Source: Neobacillus citreus (GTDB taxonomy: Bacteria > Bacillota > Bacilli > Bacillales > Cytobacillaceae). From it: DNA of 64,000 nt. The number at the start of each line of letters is the position of its first letter. Positions within the stretch are counted from its first letter, which is position 1. Of the stretch, positions 25,179 to 33,900 are shown one piece after another. The notes below the pieces were generated by a model that did no database searches, was not told the DNA's origin, and worked only from the letters and a program-made list of their open reading frames with translations. Both the position numbers and the translations under genes were made by a program. Where the stretch lies: the NCBI RefSeq assembly GCF_018343545.2, contig NZ_JAGYPE020000004.1, positions 123,060 through 187,059 of the forward strand, written 5' to 3'.

Positions 25179-26303
25179 TTATTTCGCATAAAAGTTTTCT
25201 GTATAGTATGGGTGTGACTCGTTATTAAATGCGACGCCTACACCAAGATATCGATATCCTTCACGCAAAATATTTTCCCGATGGCCGAGCGAGTTCATTA
25301 GCCCTTCATGCGCAAAAATACTGCTAAACTGTCCGTAGGCAAGATTCTCTCCGGCCAAACGAAAAATAATATCGTCTTCTTTCATTCGATCAAACGGGGA
25401 TTGTCCTTTAAGATTGGTATGGTCAAAATAGTTATTAACAGCCATATCCGAGCTGTGCTTTCGTGCTGTTTCTCTCACGTGCTCATCCCATGTCAGGACA
25501 GGAAGCTGATGATTCACTCGAGCAGCATTGGTTAAATCAAACATCTGGTACTCAAAGCCCTCTTTTAGTTCAGGACTTGCTTTCGTGTAGAAATCAGTTT
25601 TCTCATCCTCAATGTCTTTTCTGATTATCTGCATCGCAGTTACCGTATTGCCCTCGTGTTTATCATAAAAAATAGTCACATACGCATTATCCTGCAAATA
25701 TACATCATAATCCCTGTCTTCCTCAAACTGATAGACATACCGTCCTTTTTGAATTTGCTTTAGAGGATTACCCAGGATTGTATGAACCTCGTCCTTTGAG
25801 CTTCCGCGCTTAATCCCATTTGCAGAAGAGATTAAATCCTGGTCCGTATATACTCCTGAAGCTTTATTGTTTCCATCGTACATCACCATTAAAAAATTAT
25901 GGTAATTAGTGTGGTAGGCGTACCAATCGCTCCCATACTCATTAAGGGAAGATCGTTTGGCTGCTCCTACATTCATTTCAATTTGTTCCTTTGTCTGGCC
26001 TAATTCAATATTTGATATAGAAAAGAGTTGTTTGTCAGGTGTTTGCAGCTCAATTTTTTCAATCGGTTCTTCTTTTTTTGGTGTCTTTGGAAGTTCTTCC
26101 AAGTTTAAGTTTAACTGTTTCAGCAGCTGTTCAACTTGGGCAAATATTTGACCAATCGCTGACATGATTTCCGGAATATTTACCTCTGAGTGGATCTTAT
26201 CAATTGCTTGCACCTTATCGGTGTGGTCTAATTTTTGTTCAATTAGCGGGGCTGAATAATTAAATAAAAATAATAATGAAATAATAGCTAATATTCGAGT
26301 CAA
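25179..26303 (-). CDS. Secreted CAP/SCP-domain protein (YlbC-like)
   Basis: A 374-residue exported protein. A short hydrophobic signal (ILAIISLLFLFNYSAPL) is followed by a helical linker (about 30-90), a CAP-associated domain (about 95-240, with LGQTKEQIE and GIKRGSSKDEVHTILGNP), and a C-terminal CAP (cysteine-rich secretory/PR-1) domain (about 255-374). The CAP domain carries NAARVNHQLPVLTWDE, KHSSDMAVNNYFDH, GENLAYG and NSLGHRENIL. CAP proteins in spore formers are surface or spore-associated with unclear activity. The TTG start has GGAGGTGG six bases upstream. Confidence 0.9.
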   Translation of the reverse strand: MTRILAIISLLFLFNYSAPLIEQKLDHTDKVQAIDKIHSEVNIPEIMSAIGQIFAQVEQLLKQLNLNLEELPKTPKKEEPIEKIELQTPDKQLFSISNIELGQTKEQIEMNVGAAKRSSLNEYGSDWYAYHTNYHNFLMVMYDGNNKASGVYTDQDLISSANGIKRGSSKDEVHTILGNPLKQIQKGRYVYQFEEDRDYDVYLQDNAYVTIFYDKHEGNTVTAMQIIRKDIEDEKTDFYTKASPELKEGFEYQMFDLTNAARVNHQLPVLTWDEHVRETARKHSSDMAVNNYFDHTNLKGQSPFDRMKEDDIIFRLAGENLAYGQFSSIFAHEGLMNSLGHRENILREGYRYLGVGVAFNNESHPYYTENFYAK

Positions 26304-26463
26304 ATTTTTCCACCTCCATTACTAATTTCATTCTCGCCAATCCTACTGTTATCTATAAGTGTCTCTATGGGTTTAGTTACTATTTTAACAGAAAATGTTG
26401 CAAATTCGCTTATTCTTAATTTTTTGATGCCTTCATATCATAAAATTAAAAAGGTTGGACAAG

Positions 26464-27033
26464 GTGATTACTATTTTTGAGAAATTTTTTGCTACGATGG
26501 TTGGAAGTCTGCTGCTTGGTATCGGGGTTAACGGGTTCTTTATTCCTAACCATTTAATCGATGGCGGGATTTTGGGAATCGCTCTCATTATTTATTATTT
26601 TTTTAAATTCCAAACTGGGTTATCAATGATTGTATTAAGTCTCCCAATATGTATATTGGCATTGCTAAAAGAAAAGGCATATTTTTTAAGCAGCATTCAA
26701 GGGCTGCTTGTCTCATCATTATTTATTGATTTGCTTGCACCGCTTCGAGACGAATTTTCCGTTTCAAGTTTGACTGGTGCGCTGGTCGGAGGAATCATCA
26801 TTGGAATCGGCGTGGGGCTTATGCTCCGTCATAAAACCAGCACAGGGGGTACGGATTTACTTGCCAAACTTATATCGAGACGCTTTTCGATCAATCTGGC
26901 ACTAACCATTATTTGCATAGATGGACTGATTGTTTTGGCAGGATTCACGGTACTGGATGTTCATCACTTTCTTTATTCATGTTTGGCTATTGTAACTGTA
27001 GGGATTATCACATCCTTAATTGAAGGTTATTAA
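26464..27033 (+). CDS. YitT-family membrane protein without a DUF2179 tail
   Basis: A 189-residue protein with about five hydrophobic segments and the YitT landmarks LGIGVNGFFIPNHLIDGGILG and HKTSTGGTDLLAKLI. Full YitT proteins usually continue into a soluble DUF2179 domain; this one stops after the membrane part. The function is unknown. The start is uncertain: GTG 26464 is nine bases after AAAAGG, while TTG 26455 adds three residues. Confidence 0.82.
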   Translation: MITIFEKFFATMVGSLLLGIGVNGFFIPNHLIDGGILGIALIIYYFFKFQTGLSMIVLSLPICILALLKEKAYFLSSIQGLLVSSLFIDLLAPLRDEFSVSSLTGALVGGIIIGIGVGLMLRHKTSTGGTDLLAKLISRRFSINLALTIICIDGLIVLAGFTVLDVHHFLYSCLAIVTVGIITSLIEGY

Positions 27034-27154
27034 CTTTGTGCTAATTGATTAATGTAAAAATAGAGAATTATTTCTATTAATGGTATCTTTTAATAATGCT
27101 GAATCAAAAAAGGCTAAAAGCGAGAACTTAATAAAAATTAGCTTTAGCACAAAG
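27034..27154 (+). promoter_or_regulatory. Potential structured leader of deoD
   Basis: CTTTGTGCTAA (27034-27044) is perfectly complementary to TTAGCACAAAG (27144-27154), whose last bases are part of the deoD Shine-Dalgarno AAAGGAG. Inside, TTGATT (27045-27050) can pair with AATCAA (27102-27107) and AATAGA (27059-27064) with TCTATT (27073-27078), giving a nested multi-stem fold. A transcript starting upstream of 27034 could hide the deoD ribosome binding site. No known riboswitch consensus was recognised. Confidence 0.4.
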
Positions 27155-27165
27155 GAGAAAACATC

Positions 27166-27879
27166 ATGAACGAGATGAAAGAAACACCTCATATCAAACC
27201 GAATGGTGTGGAAATTGCAGAAACCATCCTTTTACCGGGGGACCCATTACGGGCAAAGTTTATTATGGAGACGTATTTAGAAGATGCTCAGCAATTCAAT
27301 TCCGTTCGGAATATGTTCGGATATACCGGAACGTATAAAGGGAAGAAAATTTCCGTCATGGGGACGGGAATGGGAATGCCAAGCATGAGCCTCTATTCCT
27401 GGGAACTGATACATATTTTTGGGGTAAAAAATTTAATTAGGATTGGAACCTGCGGAGCCATTCAGGATCATATGAATTTGTATGATCTTGTACTGGCGAT
27501 GGGCGCCTCAACCGACTCTCGTTATGTGCATCAATACAATTTACCCGGTGAATTTGCCAATATTGCATCTTTTGAATTATTGGACAAAGCAAAGAAAGCG
27601 GCCGATCAAAAAGGACTCCCAGTGCATGTTGGAAATATCCTGACCAGTGATATCTTCTATAATGCCGACTCGACCGCACTGGAAAAGTGGCAGAAGATGG
27701 GGATTCTCTCAGTGGAGATGGAGACGGCCGGACTTTATCTGAACGCTGCCTATGCAGGGGTAAATGCCCTGACAATCCTAACAGTAAGCGACCATATCCT
27801 TCGCCGTGAACAAACAACCCCAGAAGAAAGACAAACCGCCTTTACAAACATGATGGAGGTTGCGCTTGAGTTGGCATAA
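27166..27879 (+). CDS. deoD: Purine-nucleoside phosphorylase, DeoD type
   Basis: A 237-residue hexameric-type phosphorylase that splits purine (deoxy)ribonucleosides with phosphate to give base and (deoxy)ribose-1-phosphate. Landmarks: LLPGDPLRAKFI near residue 20, GTGMGMPS, RIGTCGAIQ and the ribose-binding VEMETAGLY. The catalytic Asp is in TVSDHI. ATG 27166 follows AAAGGAGA. It is transcribed after the YitT gene and ends at a strong terminator. Confidence 0.95.
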   Translation: MNEMKETPHIKPNGVEIAETILLPGDPLRAKFIMETYLEDAQQFNSVRNMFGYTGTYKGKKISVMGTGMGMPSMSLYSWELIHIFGVKNLIRIGTCGAIQDHMNLYDLVLAMGASTDSRYVHQYNLPGEFANIASFELLDKAKKAADQKGLPVHVGNILTSDIFYNADSTALEKWQKMGILSVEMETAGLYLNAAYAGVNALTILTVSDHILRREQTTPEERQTAFTNMMEVALELA

Positions 27880-27896
27880 AGCGACGAAACCACGAA

Positions 27897-27933
27897 AGGT
27901 GTCAGGCACTTAGTCCTGACACCTATTTTTTTA
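27897..27933. terminator. Bidirectional terminator of deoD and the aminotransferase gene
   Basis: AGGTGTCAGG (27897-27906) and CCTGACACCT (27915-27924) form a perfect 10-base-pair stem followed by ATTTTTTT. The stem contains GGTGTCAGGCAC, a form that recurs in Bacillaceae genomes; see the related palindrome at 58365. Confidence 0.9.
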
Positions 27934-29259
27934 CCAACCGGCGTATTGTTTGACTAAATCCATATTGATTTTTTGCTCCTGAAGATCGGAAAAGGATTGA
28001 TCCAAAATGGAGATTGCCAGGTCAATTTCCTCCTTGGAGATAGTAAGCGGAGGAGTGATTTCAATAACATTGCTGTTGATTCCGACATAGAAGACAAGCA
28101 GCCCAAGTTCAAAGCATCGATAGCAAATAGCGGCTGTTTTTTCAGCTGCAGGGGTTTTCGTGAATCTGTCCTCCACTAACTCTACTCCAATCGCAAGACC
28201 TTTTCCACGAACATCGCCAATCCATTCGTACTTTTCTTGAAGCTTTTCTAGCTCCTTCAAGAAGTATTCACCGTTAACACGTGCATTTTCTATTAATCTT
28301 TCATCCTCGATAATTTGCAGTGTTTCCAGGGAGGCCACACTGCAAACTGGGTTCCCGCTTGTTGTAAACATATGAATACCCGTACCAACATCAAGAATTT
28401 CTTTTTTTGCCACTACTGCACTGATGGGCAGACCGCCGCCCAGGGATTTGCCGAGGACTACGGCATCTGGAACCACATCGTAGTGATCAAACGAAAACCA
28501 TTTTCCCGTTCGTCCTAAACCAACCTTCACTTCATCAAATATTAGACTAATCTCATAACGCCTGCACAACATTTCAAGCCGCGGCAAAAAGTTCTCAGGG
28601 GGTACAATTAATCCGCCATCACTTTGAATTCCTTCAATAATGATTCCCGCTGTATGTTCTGGTGGGCAGATTGTTTTAAACACTTCTTGTTCCAGAAATT
28701 GCAGCACTTGGTCTGTTAATCGATCCGTCTCACCAAAAGGTGGCCTGTATGGATTGGGATAAGGGATTTTGACCACATTTCCGCTTCCGATAAATTGCGA
28801 TTGGGCAGGATGTCCTGAGAGGGAAAGGGAGCCCATGGTCTGTCCATGATAAGAACCCATAAAAGAAATCATTCGCGTCCGGTTCTTTGCCAGCGGAACG
28901 AGCTTGGCGATACAATCATTGGCGTCTGAACCAGAATGACCTAGCCAAACTTTTTTAGGAAAATCACCTGGGGTGATTTTGATTAGTTTTTCTGCAAGAG
29001 AGACCATTGTAGGTTCTGGTGCAGAGAGCTGGGAGGTAAACGATAAGCTCTCATATTGCTCCTTGAGTTTGCTGCTGACCCTAGGATGTCCATAGCCAAT
29101 TCCAGCAACCGCCCAGCCCGCTGTTAAATCGAGATATTCCGTCCCGTTTTGACCGGTGATACGAGTTCCTTTTGCTGATTGAACAGCAATCGGGTAAAAG
29201 CGGATTTTTAAACTGTTGGCAATCACTTGTTCTTCAGCTTTTAGAAAGGTCTTGCTCAA
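27931..29259 (-). CDS. Class III PLP-dependent aminotransferase (GABA/omega-aminotransferase type)
   Basis: A 442-residue fold-type I enzyme. Landmarks are YLDLTAGWAVAGIGYGHP, the cofactor Asp in LIFDEVKVGLGRTG, and the PLP Lys at about residue 271 in LGKSLGGGLPIS. Such enzymes transfer the omega-amino group of GABA, beta-alanine, putrescine or similar amines. It forms a two-gene operon with the sigma-54 activator (15 bases apart) and lies opposite the gamma-glutamylation-like operon, so it may process the amine after or before glutamylation. The TTG start follows AAAGGGGGA. Confidence 0.88.
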   Translation of the reverse strand: MSKTFLKAEEQVIANSLKIRFYPIAVQSAKGTRITGQNGTEYLDLTAGWAVAGIGYGHPRVSSKLKEQYESLSFTSQLSAPEPTMVSLAEKLIKITPGDFPKKVWLGHSGSDANDCIAKLVPLAKNRTRMISFMGSYHGQTMGSLSLSGHPAQSQFIGSGNVVKIPYPNPYRPPFGETDRLTDQVLQFLEQEVFKTICPPEHTAGIIIEGIQSDGGLIVPPENFLPRLEMLCRRYEISLIFDEVKVGLGRTGKWFSFDHYDVVPDAVVLGKSLGGGLPISAVVAKKEILDVGTGIHMFTTSGNPVCSVASLETLQIIEDERLIENARVNGEYFLKELEKLQEKYEWIGDVRGKGLAIGVELVEDRFTKTPAAEKTAAICYRCFELGLLVFYVGINSNVIEITPPLTISKEEIDLAISILDQSFSDLQEQKINMDLVKQYAGW

Positions 29260-29273
29260 AATTGTTCCCCCTT

Positions 29274-31037
29274 TTATGAATAGATAAGATATTTTTTCAG
29301 CTTGTAATTTAGATTCTGCCTTGAAATACCAAGCTGTTCTGCTGCTTTTGTGATGTTTCCTCCAGAATGGTTCATCGCCTGTTCAATCATGATGCGTTCG
29401 AGTTTTTCAATTTGCTCGGGCATGGAGCCTGATAATTGGACGGATGATTCAGTTGCTAATGGTTTTTCGTAATTCTGAAGTTTATTTTTCATAACCGGCG
29501 GTAAATGGTCAAAACCGATCGTGGTTTCGTCATAAACAAGATTTAAGCAGCCTTCGATAACATGCTCGAGCTGGCGGACATTTCCTGGCCAGTGATAACG
29601 GTAAAAGAAATGGTAAACTTCCGCTTCTAATCCGTTAACGGATACATCCAATGCTTTGGCATGTTTTGCAATAAAGTGGTGGGCCAATGTCCGGATATCG
29701 TCCTTTCGATTACGTAAAGGGGGAATCACCAGATTGACCACCCCAAGACGATAATATAAATCCTCACGAAGCCTGCCTTGGGATATCGCCTCAAGAGGCT
29801 CTTCATTCATAGTTGCAATCACCCTAACATCAATATCAATGACTTTTGCTGACCCCAAACGCTGAACTTTTCGTTCCTGCAGGACTCGAAGAAGCTTAGC
29901 TTGGAGGTTCGGGCTCATCGAATTAATTTCATCCAGTAAAAGGGTTCCGCCCTGTGCCTGTTCAAATAAGCCGGCGCGATCCACTGCACCGGTGAAACTT
30001 CCTACAGTCGTTCCAAACAGGAGGCCTTCGAGTAGGGATTCCGGCAGAGCTGCGCAGTTTTGAGCAATGAAAGGATTGTGATTCCGCGGGCTTTCATTAT
30101 GGATGCTTTGAGCAAACAATTCCTTACCTGTCCCGGTTTCACCAATAATTAGAATGTTTGATTTAGACCTCGCTGACCTTCTCGCTTGTTCGATGGTTTG
30201 AGCCATTTCACGGCTTGAGAAAACAATGTTTTCAAATTGAAAACGGGTATGATTCTTTTGTAATGTTAGGGTTGAAGGAAGAGCAGAAGGGCTCTTTGTT
30301 TGTTTTTGAAGCTCCATAATGGTATCAGCTAATTGTTTTTGTTCCGTAATATCTTTTGAAATTTCCATTGCAGCGGCCCTTTGTTCCCCAAGTAGCAGCG
30401 GAACGGTACGTACAAGAGTCGTAACCGGTTTCCCGTTTGTTGTGAAATGTGTTTCTCGATGATTCAGTGTTCTTCCTGTACGAACGGTCGTCAATAGTGT
30501 ACTTGTGTGTTCATCCACATTCCAGATGTCATGAACCCGTTTATTTCTAACTGCTTCCGGTTCTAAAGAATCCACTTCCCCAGATTTGCGATTGTAAAAA
30601 AGAATCTTACCGTGTTCATCAATAACACAAATCCCTTCCTCAATCTGGTCTAGGATAACGTCAAATAATTGCCTGACTTTATTCATTTCATTAATTTGTT
30701 CCTGCAACTGCTGGCTATGAGTGATGTCTTTTAAAAATAAATAGTAGGTAACACTTTTATCCATGTTTTCATGGCAGCCAATATTTCCGACAAACTGTTT
30801 GGTCCCCAAAGAAATCTGGATACCCGTTTTTCCCTTTTTCTGAAAGCTCTTCTCAAACTCTTCAGAGGGAATAAGTTCAAATACAGAAGATCCGATTAGA
30901 TTGGAGGGACTGCCTTGAAATAACCTTGCCGCTGGGCGGTTTAAGGAAATAATTTTTCCATCTTCATTGATAACCATCATACAATCAAAGGCATGATTCC
31001 ATACTTCTTCTAATAATGGATGCTGATCAACATTCAA
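29274..31037 (-). CDS. Sigma-54-dependent transcriptional activator, PAS-PAS-AAA+-Fis
   Basis: A regulator of about 587 residues. Two PAS domains (about 1-110 and 120-230) precede the AAA+ domain (about 255-495), which has Walker A GETGTGKE, the sigma-54-contact loop GSFTGA, and Walker B GGTLLLDEIN. The C-terminal Fis-type helix-turn-helix (about 545-585) has GNITKAAEQLGISRQNLNYKL. It resembles RocR/BkdR-type activators. GTG 31046 and ATG 31043 overlap AGGTGATG, so TTG 31037 is the likely start. It should activate the -24/-12 promoter at 31307 from sites near 31187-31219, in response to a ligand bound by PAS. Confidence 0.92.
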   Translation of the reverse strand: MNVDQHPLLEEVWNHAFDCMMVINEDGKIISLNRPAARLFQGSPSNLIGSSVFELIPSEEFEKSFQKKGKTGIQISLGTKQFVGNIGCHENMDKSVTYYLFLKDITHSQQLQEQINEMNKVRQLFDVILDQIEEGICVIDEHGKILFYNRKSGEVDSLEPEAVRNKRVHDIWNVDEHTSTLLTTVRTGRTLNHRETHFTTNGKPVTTLVRTVPLLLGEQRAAAMEISKDITEQKQLADTIMELQKQTKSPSALPSTLTLQKNHTRFQFENIVFSSREMAQTIEQARRSARSKSNILIIGETGTGKELFAQSIHNESPRNHNPFIAQNCAALPESLLEGLLFGTTVGSFTGAVDRAGLFEQAQGGTLLLDEINSMSPNLQAKLLRVLQERKVQRLGSAKVIDIDVRVIATMNEEPLEAISQGRLREDLYYRLGVVNLVIPPLRNRKDDIRTLAHHFIAKHAKALDVSVNGLEAEVYHFFYRYHWPGNVRQLEHVIEGCLNLVYDETTIGFDHLPPVMKNKLQNYEKPLATESSVQLSGSMPEQIEKLERIMIEQAMNHSGGNITKAAEQLGISRQNLNYKLKKYLIYS

Positions 31038-31186
31038 TTTCATCACCTGTCTAACATGAAAAATAATGAGCGAAAATTTTTTGTCGCTTTAATAAAGGTA
31101 AATGACCTATTTTCAAAATATTATCATAATTACAACAGGTTCAACACATATATTTTGAATTTTAGTAAAAGTGAAAAAGAATGACC

Positions 31187-31219
31187 GAAAAATATTTTTC
31201 AATAGAAAAAATTTTTTCT
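31187..31219. promoter_or_regulatory. Candidate upstream activating sequence: two tandem perfect palindromes
   Basis: GAAAAATATTTTTC (31187-31200) and AGAAAAAATTTTTTCT (31204-31219) are each perfect palindromes, with centres 18 bases apart. They are bracketed by CCG on the left and CGG on the right. They lie about 90-120 bases upstream of the -24 box, the usual location for enhancer sites of sigma-54 activators. Confidence 0.6.
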
Positions 31220-31306
31220 CGGAAATTACAGCCTTTATTAAAGAGGAATTTTAATTTCTCCTTGTTATGATAAGGATTTTTGAGTAATTTTCTGAACTTT
31301 AATAGT

Positions 31307-31322
31307 TGGCACGAAATTTGCA
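31307..31322 (+). promoter_or_regulatory. Sigma-54 (-24/-12) promoter
   Basis: TGGCACGAAATTTGCA matches the consensus TGGCAC-N5-TTGCW fully, with the invariant GG (31308-31309) and GC (31320-31321) separated by exactly 10 bases. It is 33 bases before the start codon of the first gene and next to a gene for a sigma-54 activator. Confidence 0.92.
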
Positions 31323-31355
31323 TGCCTTTTGACATACAACAAAGGAGGGAATCAA

Positions 31356-32525
31356 ATGAGAGTATCATTACAGGACTGTCAAGCGATTGATGTACATGCA
31401 CATCCATACATAGCCAATTCGGAGCCATTTACAGCGGATGAGTTTGTAAGAAAGCTGTCGCTTGCTGTCATTCCAAATCAAATTCCAGAAAACTATCAGC
31501 GGGTTGCTAAACAGCCATATCCGGGAAGTAATATGTGGGTGCAAATTTTGATTCAGCGTTTAGCAAAATATTTTTCATGCGAGCCGACGCTTGAAGCAGT
31601 TGTGGAACAGCGAAATGCGAGGGCACTAGATTTCAAAAAGTATACACGGGAGCTTTTTCAGGATGCCAATATTACCGGAATCGTCGGAGACTTTGGGTAT
31701 CCGCAGCCGCCGCTTTTAAAGTCCGAATATGCAGATTTATGTGGAGCGAGAATCTGGGAAATTTATCGAATTGAACCAGTAATGGTCCGTTTAAGCGAGG
31801 AATGTCAAACTTTTGCAGAATTTCAAGAGCAGTATCGTTCCGATTTAGCAAATGAGTTGAAAAAAGCTGGAGTAGTGGGATTAAAGTCGATTATTGCTTA
31901 TCGCAGTGGTCTTGAAATTGCGCCTATGAATGAACAGCTTGCCGCCGAAGAATATGCAGAATTTAGTGCTAACACAAGGGCAACGGCGAAAAGCTTCCGC
32001 GATTATTGCTTGCATGTTGCCATGGAGGAATGCACTTCATCGGATAAGGTTATGCATATTCACACAGGTGTTGGAGACGGTGAAGTGGTGCTGCCAAAAG
32101 CAAGCCCTAGTTTTCTATTAGAAATGCTAAGAGATGAAAAATATCAAGATACAAAAGTGCATCTTGTTCACGGGGGCTACCCTTGGGTAGAGGAAGCGGC
32201 ATTCATTGTCAGTATTTTACCTAATGTTTATATGGATATTTCCTTGCAGAATCCATTTAGCGGCCACGGGGTCAAGCGAATTCTATCACAAGTATTTGAA
32301 TTTGCGCCATTTGATAAGGTGATGTACGGTTCAGATGCCTTTACGGTACCGGAAATGAACTGGCTTGGTGTTCATTTATTTAAGGAATGCTTCGAGGAGG
32401 TATTAACCTCTTGGGTAGAATCTGATTATATGGATGCCGAAACAGCAAGAGTCATTGGAGAAATGGTCCTATTCCGTAATTTCGAAAATGTTTATCAGAA
32501 TTATTTAAAGGGGGCGATTGGATGA
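31356..32525 (+). CDS. Amidohydrolase-2 family metal hydrolase, FluG N-domain-like
   Basis: A 389-residue TIM-barrel amidohydrolase. It starts with AIDVHAHPYIANS (HxH metal motif), has GIVGDFGYPQPP, a barrel His in MHIHTGVGDGE, VHLVHGGYPWVEEAA and the late Asp in MYGSDAFTVPEMNW. It resembles the N-terminal half of eukaryotic FluG/NodGS proteins, whose C-terminal half is a glutamine-synthetase-like domain; here that partner is the separate gene at 35094. It may hydrolyse a gamma-glutamyl amide or a related amide. AAAGGAGGG precedes ATG 31356; an upstream TTG (31329) is disregarded. Confidence 0.83.
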   Translation: MRVSLQDCQAIDVHAHPYIANSEPFTADEFVRKLSLAVIPNQIPENYQRVAKQPYPGSNMWVQILIQRLAKYFSCEPTLEAVVEQRNARALDFKKYTRELFQDANITGIVGDFGYPQPPLLKSEYADLCGARIWEIYRIEPVMVRLSEECQTFAEFQEQYRSDLANELKKAGVVGLKSIIAYRSGLEIAPMNEQLAAEEYAEFSANTRATAKSFRDYCLHVAMEECTSSDKVMHIHTGVGDGEVVLPKASPSFLLEMLRDEKYQDTKVHLVHGGYPWVEEAAFIVSILPNVYMDISLQNPFSGHGVKRILSQVFEFAPFDKVMYGSDAFTVPEMNWLGVHLFKECFEEVLTSWVESDYMDAETARVIGEMVLFRNFENVYQNYLKGAIG

Positions 32526-33886
32526 GCAACAATAATCAATTAGGGCTTGAATCACAGAAAAAGCTTGGCTACTGGTCAATTTGGGCACTTGGTGTAGGTG
32601 CCGTTATCGGCGATGGGATTTTCCTATTGATGGGGCAGGGGATTGCGACCGCAGGGCCTGGAGCGATTCTAGCCTATGGTGTAGCAGGACTGTCGCAGTT
32701 ATTCTTGATGATTGCGCTAGGGGAGCTGGCTGTCGGAATGCCTACTGCAGGAGCCATGTCTACATGGGTCGAGCGATTTATGGGAAAATGGTGGGGCTTT
32801 TTGTCAGGTTTCACCTTTGCACTCGGCTGGGTTATTGCCGGAGGAAGTGTTGGGCTCGCATTAGGGAAAATTACCATGTGGTTTTTTCCGCAGCTAAAAG
32901 GTGACTTATGGCCAATGTTTTTTGCCATTTTCTTTATTACCCTTTTTGCTGTACTGAATATTCTTGGAACAGAAATCGCAGCCAGAACACAGTTGATTCT
33001 CGTCGTGATCATGACGCTCGTCATGGCTCTTTTCTCGATCATTGGTATCAAAGATATGAACTTTGAAAACTTCTCACCATTTTTACCACACGGAATGGAT
33101 GGGTTCTGGTCAGCGATTCCACTTGGAACCTACGCTTATTTAGGGGCAGTTACGCTGGCAACCGCAGGAGGAGAGGTAAAAAATCCCAAGGATTTGCCAA
33201 AGGCGTTAATTTGGTCTAGTTTGACTTTCCTTATTTTGTATACAGCAGCACAAGCTGTCTTGCAGGGATTAATTCCTTGGGACAAAATCACTATGGATAG
33301 TTCTCCGTTTACCGAAGCGGCTGGAATGGTATTTGGTGTTGCCGGTGCCTACATCATGAATATGACAGCATGGATTGCGGCAGCCACTTGTATTTTAATG
33401 GGTACACTTTATGCATCATCAAGGATTTTTTATGCACAGGCAAAAAGTGGATTTTTACCTTCCTTTTTTGCGTATGTTCATCCAAAGACTGGTACACCTG
33501 TTTATGGAATTATCGTGGTTTGGGCGTTGTCTGTAGGATTAGTCGTTTTAGGGGTGTTGAATCCCGATTTCCTATATGTTGAACTATCCACTCAATTGGT
33601 TCTAGCTTGGTTGGTTTCTTGGACATTGGCACTTATTGCTGGAATTCTTTATCGAAAGAAAGCTCTGCAAGAGGTGCAACAGCTTCCTTGGAGACAACCT
33701 CTATATCCGTTATTCCCGGTTCTTGGCTTCGTGGGAATTGGAATCGTCTTTTACGGAACCTTTGTCGGCTCGCCAATGACCTTGGTTCGCGGCGCAATTG
33801 GCATGGTAGTTCTGTATGTGCTATTTAAGTTATTTAATAAATCTAAAAATCTATCAAACACTTCAAGTAAAGATACAACAATGTAA
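32522..33886 (+). CDS. APC-superfamily amino acid/amine permease
   Basis: A 454-residue protein with about 12 membrane spans and the first-helix motif GVGAVIGDGIFLLMGQ. It is typical of amino acid-polyamine-organocation carriers. The ATG overlaps the stop of the amidohydrolase gene (ATGA), so it is coupled. It probably imports the amine, amide or amino acid used by this operon. No residues reveal the substrate. Confidence 0.9.
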   Translation: MSNNNQLGLESQKKLGYWSIWALGVGAVIGDGIFLLMGQGIATAGPGAILAYGVAGLSQLFLMIALGELAVGMPTAGAMSTWVERFMGKWWGFLSGFTFALGWVIAGGSVGLALGKITMWFFPQLKGDLWPMFFAIFFITLFAVLNILGTEIAARTQLILVVIMTLVMALFSIIGIKDMNFENFSPFLPHGMDGFWSAIPLGTYAYLGAVTLATAGGEVKNPKDLPKALIWSSLTFLILYTAAQAVLQGLIPWDKITMDSSPFTEAAGMVFGVAGAYIMNMTAWIAAATCILMGTLYASSRIFYAQAKSGFLPSFFAYVHPKTGTPVYGIIVVWALSVGLVVLGVLNPDFLYVELSTQLVLAWLVSWTLALIAGILYRKKALQEVQQLPWRQPLYPLFPVLGFVGIGIVFYGTFVGSPMTLVRGAIGMVVLYVLFKLFNKSKNLSNTSSKDTTM

Positions 33887-33900
33887 GGGGGCATTCAACA

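Larger units (their letters stand above)
31038..31355. other. Divergent regulatory region of the sigma-54 locus
   Basis: This 318-base AT-rich gap contains two tandem palindromes, a sigma-54 promoter for the rightward operon, and the start of the leftward regulator-aminotransferase unit. A leftward sigma-A promoter was not identified with confidence. Confidence 0.65.
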
